From assembly GCA_002421645.1 (NCBI GenBank), contig DIST01000009.1, forward strand, positions 1 to 20,379: a stretch of 20,379 nt of DNA. Direction: 5' to 3'. Shown here one piece after another: positions 6,599 through 13,015 of this stretch; the first letter of the stretch is position 1; every line of letters begins with the position of its first letter. Origin of the DNA: Flavobacterium sp. UBA6203 (GTDB lineage: Bacteria; Bacteroidota; Bacteroidia; Flavobacteriales; Flavobacteriaceae). A program made the position numbers and the translations under genes. The notes under the pieces are model-generated. The model saw only the letters and a program-made list of their open reading frames with translations. It searched no databases and was not told the DNA's origin.

Positions 6599-7186
6599 AT
6601 GAGCAAGTTTAAATCACAGTTTGGAACATTACTAACATTCTTAATGGTGTTATGCAATTTTAACACTTTAGTCGCACAAGATGCTAAGGTAGTTTTAGCA
6701 GAAAGTAAATTAAAAGTTCTTGGAACTTCAAATCTTCACGATTGGGAAATTGACGCTAAAGCGATGAGTGGAAAATCAACAATGGCAATTGATGCAGGAA
6801 ATTTAAAAGCTATAAAAAGTTTAGATTTTGCAGTTGAAGTTGAGCAGTTAAAAAGTGGTAAAAGCGGAATGGATAACAATACATTCAAAGCTTTAAATAG
6901 TAAAACGTATAAAACCATTAACTATAAGTTAGTAAGTGTAACAAAAATCACAGAGCTTTCAGATGGTAATTTTACTGTAGAAACACAAGGCGATTTAACA
7001 ATTTCTGGAGTTACTAAAAGAATTAATCAAGCTTTTACGGTTAAAATCATTGGAAAAAAAGCCATTTTTTCTGGAAAAACAAAAATTGACATGACCGCCT
7101 TCGGAGTTAAACCACCAACAGCTTTAATGGGAACAATTAAAACAGGTAAAGATGTTACAATAGATTTTAAAGTAACATATAATTAA
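6599..7186 (+). CDS. Secreted YceI-family protein
   Basis: Periplasmic lipocalin-like protein of 195 aa. YceI-type barrels bind long amphiphiles such as polyisoprenoids or quinones in a hydrophobic pocket. Residues 1-26 form a signal peptide ending LVAQ. The mature part shows the family pattern: LAESKLKVLGTSNLHDW (33-49), FAVEVEQLKSGKSGMDNNTF (77-96), FTVETQGDLTISGVTK (124-139) and FSGKTKIDMTAFGVKPPTAL (157-176), ending DVTIDFKVTY. It probably heads a unit with the outer-membrane barrel 47 bp downstream, with no promoter or terminator between them. The CRP/FNR-like dyad upstream suggests redox or global control. The ligand is unknown. Confidence 0.88.
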   Translation: MSKFKSQFGTLLTFLMVLCNFNTLVAQDAKVVLAESKLKVLGTSNLHDWEIDAKAMSGKSTMAIDAGNLKAIKSLDFAVEVEQLKSGKSGMDNNTFKALNSKTYKTINYKLVSVTKITELSDGNFTVETQGDLTISGVTKRINQAFTVKIIGKKAIFSGKTKIDMTAFGVKPPTALMGTIKTGKDVTIDFKVTYN

Positions 7187-7233
7187 ATTAAATAAGAACT
7201 TATAACTAAAACAAACAATAAAATTTTCAAGTC

Positions 7234-8643
7234 ATGAGAACATTTATAAAATTATCAGTAATAATAGCCGCTTTAAGTTTTACAAGCGCTATTAAGGCTC
7301 AAACGCCTACTTTTGGACAAATGCAAAATATGATTCCAAGAGATCAGAGAGCAATTAATCAATTTGATGTTAAAAAAGATACAGTTGCATATAAAGGATT
7401 AAGTATTGATTTAGGTGGAGCATTTGCTTTACAATTTCAAGCAATGAATTCATTTAATGATCAACAATCAGGTTCTTATACCGCTTCAAATGGAGCAACT
7501 ATCACAAATTATAAATTGAATAATTTGGAAAATCAATTCAACTTACCAACAGCAAATATGACCATTGGAGCACAATTGTATGATGGGGTTAGAGTTAATT
7601 TAGATTTGTATTTAGCGGCAAGACACCACAATGAAACATGGGTGAAAGGGGGGTATTTGCAAATTGACAAATTAGATTTCATTAAAAAAGATTTCTTAGC
7701 AAATTTCATGAAATATGCGACTATTAAAATTGGTCAAATGGAAAACAACTATGGTGATGCTCACTTTAGAAGATCAGATAATGGTAGTGCTTTAGTAAAT
7801 CCTTTCATAGAAAGTAATATTATGGATTCATTTACAACTGAAATGGGTGCTGAAATTTACTATAATCGTAGTGGTTTTGTGTCTATGTTTGGTATGACAA
7901 ACGGTAAATTAAATCAAAATGTTACTGAGTTTGTTCCAGGAGCTGTTACTCCATCTACTCCAGATCAGAACACTACTATTAGCCCTACAATTTTAGCTAA
8001 ATTAGGTTATGATAAACAACTTAATAAAGACTTAAGAGTTAGATTAACAGGATCTTTATCTCACAATGCCAACATGAGTGGTAATCCTTGGAGTTCTGAA
8101 AGAGCAGGTAGCCGTTACTACTATGTAATGTCTCATGCAGCTTATACTTACAATACAACTGCTGTTGATAATAATGCAACAAAAGATTTAGCTGCAAACC
8201 CTACAACTGGTAGATTTAATCCTAACTTTGGTAACTGGTTCACAACTGTAATGTTTAACCCTTTTGTAAAATTCAAAGGATTAGAGTTTTTCGGAACAAT
8301 TGAGTTCGCTCAAGGTGGTGATAAAAAAGGAGTTGATGCTACACGTAAAGTAAATCAATTTGCAGGAGACGTAGTTTATAGATTTGGAACCAATGAAAAA
8401 TTCTACGTAGGTGCAAGAGTAAATACAGTTTCTGGTAAATTAGCAAATGCAGATACACGCAAAGTAGATGTAAATAGATTTGAAACAAGTGCAGGTTGGT
8501 TTATGACTAAAAATATTTTAGCTAAATTAGCTTATACAACTCAAAATTATCAAGGATATTCTCAATATAGTGGTAATAGTTTAAATGACTTTTACGGAGG
8601 AAAATTCGACGGATTAATGTTTGAAGCGGTAATTACATTCTAA
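7234..8643 (+). CDS. Outer-membrane beta-barrel (porin-like) protein
   Basis: Predicted outer-membrane protein of 469 aa with a signal peptide (residues 1-22, ending AIKA before QT). The rest is a run of alternating, aromatic-rich strands, for example LSIDLGGAFALQFQAMNSF, RVNLDLYLAARHH, ATIKIGQMENNYGDAHFRR, PFVKFKGLEFFGTIEFAQGG and KFYVGARVNTVSGKL. It ends with FDGLMFEAVITF, the terminal aromatic residue used by the barrel-assembly machinery. There is no plug domain, carboxypeptidase-like domain or TonB box, so it is not a TonB receptor. Its substrate is not evident. It sits between two YceI-type genes and a clear terminator follows 18 bp after the stop. Confidence 0.75.
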   Translation: MRTFIKLSVIIAALSFTSAIKAQTPTFGQMQNMIPRDQRAINQFDVKKDTVAYKGLSIDLGGAFALQFQAMNSFNDQQSGSYTASNGATITNYKLNNLENQFNLPTANMTIGAQLYDGVRVNLDLYLAARHHNETWVKGGYLQIDKLDFIKKDFLANFMKYATIKIGQMENNYGDAHFRRSDNGSALVNPFIESNIMDSFTTEMGAEIYYNRSGFVSMFGMTNGKLNQNVTEFVPGAVTPSTPDQNTTISPTILAKLGYDKQLNKDLRVRLTGSLSHNANMSGNPWSSERAGSRYYYVMSHAAYTYNTTAVDNNATKDLAANPTTGRFNPNFGNWFTTVMFNPFVKFKGLEFFGTIEFAQGGDKKGVDATRKVNQFAGDVVYRFGTNEKFYVGARVNTVSGKLANADTRKVDVNRFETSAGWFMTKNILAKLAYTTQNYQGYSQYSGNSLNDFYGGKFDGLMFEAVITF

Positions 8644-8661
8644 CACAAAATAAGTAAATTT

Positions 8662-8693
8662 AAAAGCGAAAGGCTAAATTGCTTTTCGCTTTT
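8662..8693 (+). terminator. Hairpin terminator after the barrel gene
   Basis: Arms AAAAGCGAAA (8662-8671) and TTTCGCTTTT (8684-8693) are perfect complements with a short loop and a T-rich right arm. It ends only 11 bp before the next start codon, so the second YceI gene seems to depend on read-through. Confidence 0.6.
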
Positions 8694-8704
8694 ACTTTAA
8701 GGTT

Positions 8705-9262
8705 ATGAAAACAATTAGTATTATAGCAGTTATTATTCTTTTGAGTTTTGGATTTTCTAAAAATGAAACCAAAGTTAAAATCACGAATAAAAGTGAGGTT
8801 TCGATAAAAGGAAAATCAAACGTCAATAGCTTTGAATGTAAATATAATCCGGATTTTATTGAGAATGATTTGCAGGTTTCAATAGCTAGAAACAATAACA
8901 AAATCGTGTTAGAAGGCGCAAAACTTTCGATAAAAAGCACAGGTTTTGATTGCGCTCATAAAATGATAACTAAAGATTTCAAAACAATACTTAAAGCAGA
9001 GGATTATCCTCATATTGTAATCAATGTTAAAGAAATAAATACTATTAAAGAAAGCATAACCGCAAAATTAAACGTAAAAATCGCTGGTATTGAAAGAGAA
9101 TATTTGGTTCCAGTAATTTTCAATTCAAACACGAATAATGTAAAAGGACAATTGAAGTTAAACATCAAAGATTTTAAATTAAAATCTCCTAAAAAATTAT
9201 TAGGCATGGTGGTAGTTAATGACAATGTTGATATCAATTTCAATTTATTCTTACAGTATTAA
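8705..9262 (+). CDS. Second exported YceI-like protein
   Basis: A 185-aa protein with a hydrophobic N-terminus (ISIIAVIILLSFGFS, 4-18) that looks like a signal peptide. The remainder has a YceI-like plan: KVKITNKSEVSIKGKSNVNSF (24-44), a central region with cysteines in FECKYN and FDCAHKM, SITAKLNVKIAGIEREYLVP, and the end segment LGMVVVNDNVDINFNLFL. It is much more diverged than the copy at 6599, so it is not a recent duplicate. A terminator hairpin lies just upstream of its ATG and I see no promoter in the 61-bp gap, so expression is probably by read-through. The two cysteines (C45 and C83 or nearby) are absent from the first copy. Confidence 0.72.
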   Translation: MKTISIIAVIILLSFGFSKNETKVKITNKSEVSIKGKSNVNSFECKYNPDFIENDLQVSIARNNNKIVLEGAKLSIKSTGFDCAHKMITKDFKTILKAEDYPHIVINVKEINTIKESITAKLNVKIAGIEREYLVPVIFNSNTNNVKGQLKLNIKDFKLKSPKKLLGMVVVNDNVDINFNLFLQY

Positions 9263-9285
9263 TACTACTTTTCAATTAGTTTAAG

Positions 9286-9317
9286 AAAGTAATCTTTTTA
9301 TGAAGGATTGCTTTTTT
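9286..9317 (+). terminator. Terminator after the second YceI gene
   Basis: AAAGTAATC (9286-9294) pairs with GATTGCTTT (9306-9314) through one G-U pair; inner CTT/AAG pairing shortens the loop, and a run of T follows to 9317. Confidence 0.6.
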
Positions 9318-9370
9318 ATTTAATCATAGATTCTAACTATCAAATTATAAAAACTTTAAACTTTTTAAGT

Positions 9371-9400
9371 TTTAAACTCCTAAACTTCTTATTATCTTTG
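9371..9400 (+). promoter_or_regulatory. Promoter of the Mrp ATPase gene
   Basis: Exact -7 TAtcTTTG at 9393-9400, with TTTA (one mismatch to TTTG) at 9371-9374 and an 18-bp spacer. The expected start near 9406 coincides with the first base of the leader stem. Confidence 0.65.
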
Positions 9401-9407
9401 CAATCTA

Positions 9408-9454
9408 AAATCAGTCTGAATAAAAATGTAGGTTATTCTGTTTTAAACTGATTT
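9408..9454 (+). other. Structured 5' leader of the Mrp gene
   Basis: An outer 8-bp stem AAATCAGT (9408-9415)/ACTGATTT (9447-9454) encloses an inner 6-bp stem GAATAA (9418-9423)/TTATTC (9433-9438). Both are perfect. The structure would form at the very 5' end of the transcript, about 17 bases before the ATG. No riboswitch class was recognised. Confidence 0.4.
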
Positions 9455-9471
9455 ATTTAAAACTCAAAAAA

Positions 9472-10611
9472 ATGAAATTAGATAGAAAAGAAATTTTAGC
9501 TGCATTAGAAACTATTTCGGTTGCAGGTGAAGGTAAAAACATGGTGGAAAGTGGAGCAGTTCAAAATGTAATTACTTTTGGCGATGAGGTTGTGGTAGAT
9601 TTACTTTTATCAACACCAGCTTTGCATATTAAAAAACGTGCAGAAGTAGATATTATCAAGGTAATTCACGAGAAAGTATACGAAAAAGCGAAAGTAAAAG
9701 TAAACATCAAAGTTGAAGCGCCAGAAAAGCCAGAAAATCCAAATTTAATTCGTGGAAAACAAATTCCTGGAATTTCAAATATTATTGCAGTTGCTTCAGG
9801 AAAAGGTGGTGTAGGAAAATCTACAATTACAGCAAATCTTGCGGTAACTTTAGCTAAAATGGGATTCAAAGTTGGTGTTTTAGATGCTGATATCTACGGG
9901 CCATCTATGCCAATCATGTTTGATGTCGAAAACTCAAAACCTATTTCAGTTGAGGTGGATGGAAAATCAAAAATGCAACCCGTTTCAAGTTACGGAGTTG
10001 AGATTTTGTCTATCGGATTTTTCACAAAACCTGACCAAGCGGTTATTTGGAGAGGTCCAATGGCAGCTAAAGCTCTAAACCAAATGATTTTTGATGCCAA
10101 TTGGGGCGAATTAGATTTCATGCTAATCGATTTACCACCAGGAACAGGTGATATTCACTTGTCAATTATGCAATCGTTACCAATTACAGGAGCTGTTGTA
10201 GTAAGTACACCTCAAGCAGTTGCTTTAGCTGATGCTAAAAAAGGAGTTTCAATGTTTATGTCGGAATCGATTAATGTTCCTGTTTTAGGAATTATCGAAA
10301 ATATGGCATATTTCACACCAGAAGAACTTCCTGAAAATAAATATTATATCTTTGGTAAAGAAGGTGCTAAAAACTTAGCAGAAGATTTACAAGTGCCTTT
10401 ATTAGGTGAAGTGCCATTAGTACAAAGTATTCGTGAGGCTGGAGATTACGGTCGCCCAGCAGCATTGCAAACGGCTTCAGTTTTAGAAGGTGTTTTCGAA
10501 AATATTACAAGAAATGTAGTGCAAGAAACGGTAAATCGCAACGAAACATTACCGCCAACAGAAGCTATCAAAATAACAACAATGGCAGGTTGTTCTGCTG
10601 TAAAAAAATAA
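9472..10611 (+). CDS. Mrp/NBP35-family P-loop ATPase (iron-sulfur cluster carrier)
   Basis: Cytoplasmic ATPase that delivers iron-sulfur clusters to apoproteins. The 379-aa protein begins with a MIP18/DUF59-like domain (1-80), then the ATPase domain with deviant Walker A GKGGVGKST (110-118), VLDADIYGPS (136-145) and LIDLPPGTGD, followed by VVVSTPQAVALADAKKG. In many Mrp proteins a CxxC pair binds the cluster at the position after the NM motif; here that region reads NMAYFTPEELPENKYYIFG with no cysteine. The only late cysteine is in AGCSAVKK at the C-terminus. It leads a stretch that also encodes an Nfu scaffold and redox proteins. Commonly annotated apbC or mrp; I leave the symbol open. Confidence 0.92.
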   Translation: MKLDRKEILAALETISVAGEGKNMVESGAVQNVITFGDEVVVDLLLSTPALHIKKRAEVDIIKVIHEKVYEKAKVKVNIKVEAPEKPENPNLIRGKQIPGISNIIAVASGKGGVGKSTITANLAVTLAKMGFKVGVLDADIYGPSMPIMFDVENSKPISVEVDGKSKMQPVSSYGVEILSIGFFTKPDQAVIWRGPMAAKALNQMIFDANWGELDFMLIDLPPGTGDIHLSIMQSLPITGAVVVSTPQAVALADAKKGVSMFMSESINVPVLGIIENMAYFTPEELPENKYYIFGKEGAKNLAEDLQVPLLGEVPLVQSIREAGDYGRPAALQTASVLEGVFENITRNVVQETVNRNETLPPTEAIKITTMAGCSAVKK

Positions 10612-10698
10612 TTATCAATTAGTCGATGTGTCAATTAGCCAATTAAAAGGTAAAAAATATTGACATATCGACACATTGAAAATTGACACATTAAAAAT
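10612..10698. repeat. Cluster of short TGTCAATT/GACACATT repeats between mrp-like and nfu-like genes
   Basis: ATGTGTCAATT (10626-10636) is exactly inverted at 10681-10691. TCGATGTGTCAAT (10623-10635) also pairs 12 of 13 with 10659-10671. GACACATT occurs twice in direct order (10670-10677, 10685-10692). Almost the whole gap consists of these units. The left arm has two possible partners, so alternative hairpins could form in RNA that joins the two genes. Confidence 0.55.
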
Positions 10699-10938
10699 AT
10701 GACTACATTAGAAATAAAAGAGAATGTTGAAAAAGCGTTAGACGAAATTCGTCCGTTTTTGAATTCGGATGGTGGCAACATCTCATTAGTAGAAATTATT
10801 GAAGACAAACATGTTAAAGTTCGTTTAGAAGGTGCATGTACCAATTGTAGTTTAAGTATTAGCACTATGAAAGCTGGTGTAGAAACTACAATCAAAAAAT
10901 ACGTGCCTCAAATTGAAACCGTAGAAAATATTGCTTAG
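10699..10938 (+). CDS. NifU C-terminal-domain (Nfu-type) iron-sulfur scaffold
   Basis: Small 79-aa protein equal to the C-terminal domain of NifU/NfuA, which carries an iron-sulfur cluster to target enzymes. It shows the standard pattern: IRPFLNSDGGNISLVEI (17-33) and the cluster-binding pair C47-x-x-C50 in GACTNCSLSISTMKAGVE, then IKKYVPQIETVENI. The N-terminal IscU-like and middle domains of full NifU are absent, which is normal for the stand-alone form. Its position 87 bp after the Mrp-type carrier fits a shared role in late cluster delivery. Confidence 0.93.
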   Translation: MTTLEIKENVEKALDEIRPFLNSDGGNISLVEIIEDKHVKVRLEGACTNCSLSISTMKAGVETTIKKYVPQIETVENIA

Positions 10939-10947
10939 TAAAGCAAT
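10930..10947 (+). other. Hairpin over the stop codon of the Nfu gene
   Basis: ATTGCTT (10930-10936), loop AGTA, AAGCAAT (10941-10947): a perfect 7-bp stem that spans the TAG. No T-run follows, so it is at most a weak terminator or an RNA end stabiliser. Confidence 0.3.
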
Positions 10948-10949
10948 AG

Positions 10950-10965
10950 TATGACATAAATCATA
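10950..10965 (+). promoter_or_regulatory. CRP/FNR-like dyad upstream of the ferredoxin reductase gene
   Basis: TATGA-N6-TCATA, a perfect inverted repeat with CRP/FNR spacing. Its centre is about 30 bp before a -7-like TTacTTTG at 10987-10994, which lacks a TTTG at -33; the predicted start near 10999 puts the dyad at about -41.5. The same arrangement occurs at 6508-6553. Confidence 0.45.
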
Positions 10966-10986
10966 TTTCTACATTGTACTAGTTTG

Positions 10987-10994
10987 TTACTTTG
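10987..10994 (+). promoter_or_regulatory. -7-like element of the reductase/ferredoxin unit
   Basis: TTacTTTG has one mismatch to TAnnTTTG and lies 20 bp before the ATG at 11015. The -33 position is poor (TTTC), which fits dependence on an activator. Confidence 0.4.
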
Positions 10995-11014
10995 CTACTT
11001 TCAAAATTAAAAAA

Positions 11015-12073
11015 ATGATTCAAACAGATATTCTTATTATCGGTGCTGGTCCTACGGGACTTTTTGCCGTTTTCGAAGCGGGACTTTTACAACTTAAATG
11101 TCATATCATTGATGCTTTGCCACAACCTGGCGGGCAATTAGCAGAATTGTATCCTAAAAAACCAATTTTCGATATTCCGGGTTATCCTTCAGTTTTAGCG
11201 GGAGACTTGGTAACGAATTTAATGGAACAAATCAAACAGTTTCAACCAGGATTTACCTTGGGAGAAACCGCTGAAACTATTGAAAAATTAGAAGACGGAA
11301 CTTTTATAGTAACCACTAACGAAGGTACAAAACACCAAGCAAAAGCAATTGCTATTGCAGGTGGTTTAGGAACTTTCGAACCAAGAAAACCAATTTTAAA
11401 AGATATTGAATTTTACGAAAAAGAAGATCGTGGAGTAGATTACTTCGTTAAAGATCCAGAAAAATATCGTGGAAAAAACATCGTTATCGCTGGTGGAGGT
11501 GACTCTGCTTTAGATTGGAGCATTTTCTTATCGAATGTAGCAAATTCCGTGACTTTAGTTCACAGAAGAAACGAATTTCGTGGTGCTTTAGATTCGGTTG
11601 AAAAAGTACAAGAATTAAAGAACGCTGGAAAAATTAAATTAGTTACTCCTGCAGAAGTTGTTGGGTTTAACGGTAGCGAAAGAATTACAGCTGTTGACAT
11701 TGAAGTTAACGGTGCCAGAATGAAAGCAGAATGCGATTATTTTATTCCACTTTTCGGACTAACGCCAAAATTAGGACCAATTGCCAACTGGGGATTGGAA
11801 ATCGAAAAGAACGCTATCAAAGTAAATAACGCTTTAGATTATCAAACCAACATCGACGGAATTTATGCGATTGGCGACGTAAACATATATCCAGGAAAAT
11901 TAAAGTTGATTTTATGTGGATTCCACGAAGCAACTTTAATGTGTCAAAGTGTGTACAACCGAATCAATCCAGGAAAACGTTATGTATTAAAATATACCAC
12001 CGTTTCAGGAGTTGATGGTTTTGATGGAACTAGAAAAGAGGCGGAAAAAGCTGTTGTGAAATCAATTGATTAA
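11015..12073 (+). CDS. Ferredoxin-NADP+ reductase, thioredoxin-reductase-like type
   Basis: FAD-dependent enzyme of 352 aa that moves electrons between NAD(P)H and ferredoxin. The FAD-binding fold starts at once: ILIIGAGPTGLFA, with GxGxxG at residues 10-15, then PQPGGQLAELYP. The NAD(P) domain begins at NIVIAGGGDSALDW and continues with VTLVHRRNEFRG. The second FAD motif is GIYAIGDVN. It lacks the CxxC of thioredoxin reductases, which identifies it as the YumC-like FNR group. The C-terminus with YVLKYTTVSGVDGFDG matches the extension typical of this group. A [2Fe-2S] ferredoxin gene follows after one intervening gene, giving a plausible redox partner. Confidence 0.88.
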   Translation: MIQTDILIIGAGPTGLFAVFEAGLLQLKCHIIDALPQPGGQLAELYPKKPIFDIPGYPSVLAGDLVTNLMEQIKQFQPGFTLGETAETIEKLEDGTFIVTTNEGTKHQAKAIAIAGGLGTFEPRKPILKDIEFYEKEDRGVDYFVKDPEKYRGKNIVIAGGGDSALDWSIFLSNVANSVTLVHRRNEFRGALDSVEKVQELKNAGKIKLVTPAEVVGFNGSERITAVDIEVNGARMKAECDYFIPLFGLTPKLGPIANWGLEIEKNAIKVNNALDYQTNIDGIYAIGDVNIYPGKLKLILCGFHEATLMCQSVYNRINPGKRYVLKYTTVSGVDGFDGTRKEAEKAVVKSID

Positions 12074-12074
12074 T

Positions 12075-12650
12075 ATGAAGAATTTAATTACAATTCTTTT
12101 CTTTTTTATGAGTATTTGTTCTTTTGCTCAATTTCCTATTTTATCAGATTCTTTGATAAAACCAGGAGTTTATAAAAGTTTTGAAGAGTTTAGGGATAAT
12201 AATCCATCTCAGAAATTGGCTGGAGAAATTAAATCTCACAATGTAAAATACAATACTAATTTTTCTTTTGAATATTTGAAAGTGTATTTTCAAGATGTTG
12301 AAAAAGAAGAAGTGAAAAGTATTGGAAAGGTATTTGGTTTTTCTGATGGTAAAAATATATATATCGTTGATGGTTATAAGTCAAAGATTAATGATTATGC
12401 TTTTTATAAATTAGAATTCGTTAATAAATTGTGTTATTTTTATTCTACTGAGTCTGCTCAAGTTATGGATATTTATATGGTGACACGAGTTGAGAAAGTG
12501 CTTGATCTTCAAACTGCTGAAGTTAAGAAACTGACAAATGCAGTTGTTAAAAATATAATTTCTGATAATAAAGAATTGTTAGAAAAGTTTAAAAATCAAA
12601 GCAAGAAGCACTTATATTATAAAGAATATATCATAAATTATTTGAAATAG
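12075..12650 (+). CDS. Secreted protein of unknown function
   Basis: Not recognised. The protein has 191 aa from the ATG at 12075, one base after the reductase stop; a TTG at 12066 would extend it over that stop and is less likely. Residues 1-18 are a clear signal peptide (ILFFFMSICSFAQ). The mature part starts with GVYKSFEEFRDNNPSQK, a phrase I associate, without certainty, with exported proteins of Bacteroidota. It has a lysine-rich alpha-helical C-terminus (KNIISDNKELLEKFKNQSKKHLYYKEY) and one cysteine beyond the signal region. It looks more A+T-rich than both neighbours. It sits between the ferredoxin reductase and ferredoxin genes, whose products form an obvious pair, so it may be a later insertion in that unit. 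Confidence 0.7.
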   Translation: MKNLITILFFFMSICSFAQFPILSDSLIKPGVYKSFEEFRDNNPSQKLAGEIKSHNVKYNTNFSFEYLKVYFQDVEKEEVKSIGKVFGFSDGKNIYIVDGYKSKINDYAFYKLEFVNKLCYFYSTESAQVMDIYMVTRVEKVLDLQTAEVKKLTNAVVKNIISDNKELLEKFKNQSKKHLYYKEYIINYLK

Positions 12651-12651
12651 C

Positions 12652-12984
12652 ATGCCACAAGACGTAACTATTTTTATAACCGACAGAAATGGAGTTAAAC
12701 ACGAAGTGTTAGCACCAACCGATATGAACATGAACATCATGGAGTTAATTCGTTCTTATGAATTAGCCGAAGAAGGAACTGTTGGTGTTTGTGGGGGAAT
12801 GGCGATGTGCGCTTCTTGTCAGTGTTATGTTTTAAATGATGTAGTTTCTTTAGAACGCAATCCAGATGAAGAAGCAATGCTTTGGGAAGCCTATCACGTA
12901 AAGGATAATTCGAGATTAGGTTGCCAAATTCCAATCACAGAAGATTTAGAAGGTTTAGAAATTGAAATAGCACCAGAACAATAA
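12652..12984 (+). CDS. [2Fe-2S] ferredoxin, adrenodoxin/ISC type
   Basis: Small electron carrier of 110 aa. Cluster ligands are C47, C53, C56 and C91 in the pattern C-x5-C-x2-C-x34-C (GVCGGMAMCASC, then RLGCQI), as in adrenodoxin and bacterial Fdx. An extra cysteine is at C58. The fold signs are complete: VTIFITDRNGVKHEV, IMELIRSYEL, and the interaction helix DEEAMLWEAY before RLGCQIPITEDLEGLEIEI. The ATG follows the stop of the secreted protein with one base between. The most likely electron donor is the reductase at 11015. A strong terminator follows directly. Confidence 0.93.
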   Translation: MPQDVTIFITDRNGVKHEVLAPTDMNMNIMELIRSYELAEEGTVGVCGGMAMCASCQCYVLNDVVSLERNPDEEAMLWEAYHVKDNSRLGCQIPITEDLEGLEIEIAPEQ

Positions 12985-12985
12985 A

Positions 12986-13011
12986 AAAAGCGAGAAGAAA
13001 TTCTCGCTTTT
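12986..13011. terminator. Bidirectional terminator between convergent genes
   Basis: AAAAGCGAGAA (12986-12996), loop GAAA, TTCTCGCTTTT (13001-13011): a perfect 11-bp stem with A-run and T-run flanks. It can end the ferredoxin unit on the plus strand and the DUF3050 gene on the minus strand. Confidence 0.85.
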
Positions 13012-13015
13012 CATT

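Noticed and set aside
9351..9379. Inverted AAACTT/AAGTTT sequence before the Mrp promoter
   Set aside because: Made almost entirely of A and T in an A+T-rich gap and overlaps the -33 region; chance is a good explanation.
12066..12074. TTG start for the secreted protein, giving a short overlap with the reductase gene
   Set aside because: The ATG at 12075 gives a normal signal peptide start (MKNLITILFFF) and needs no rare start codon.
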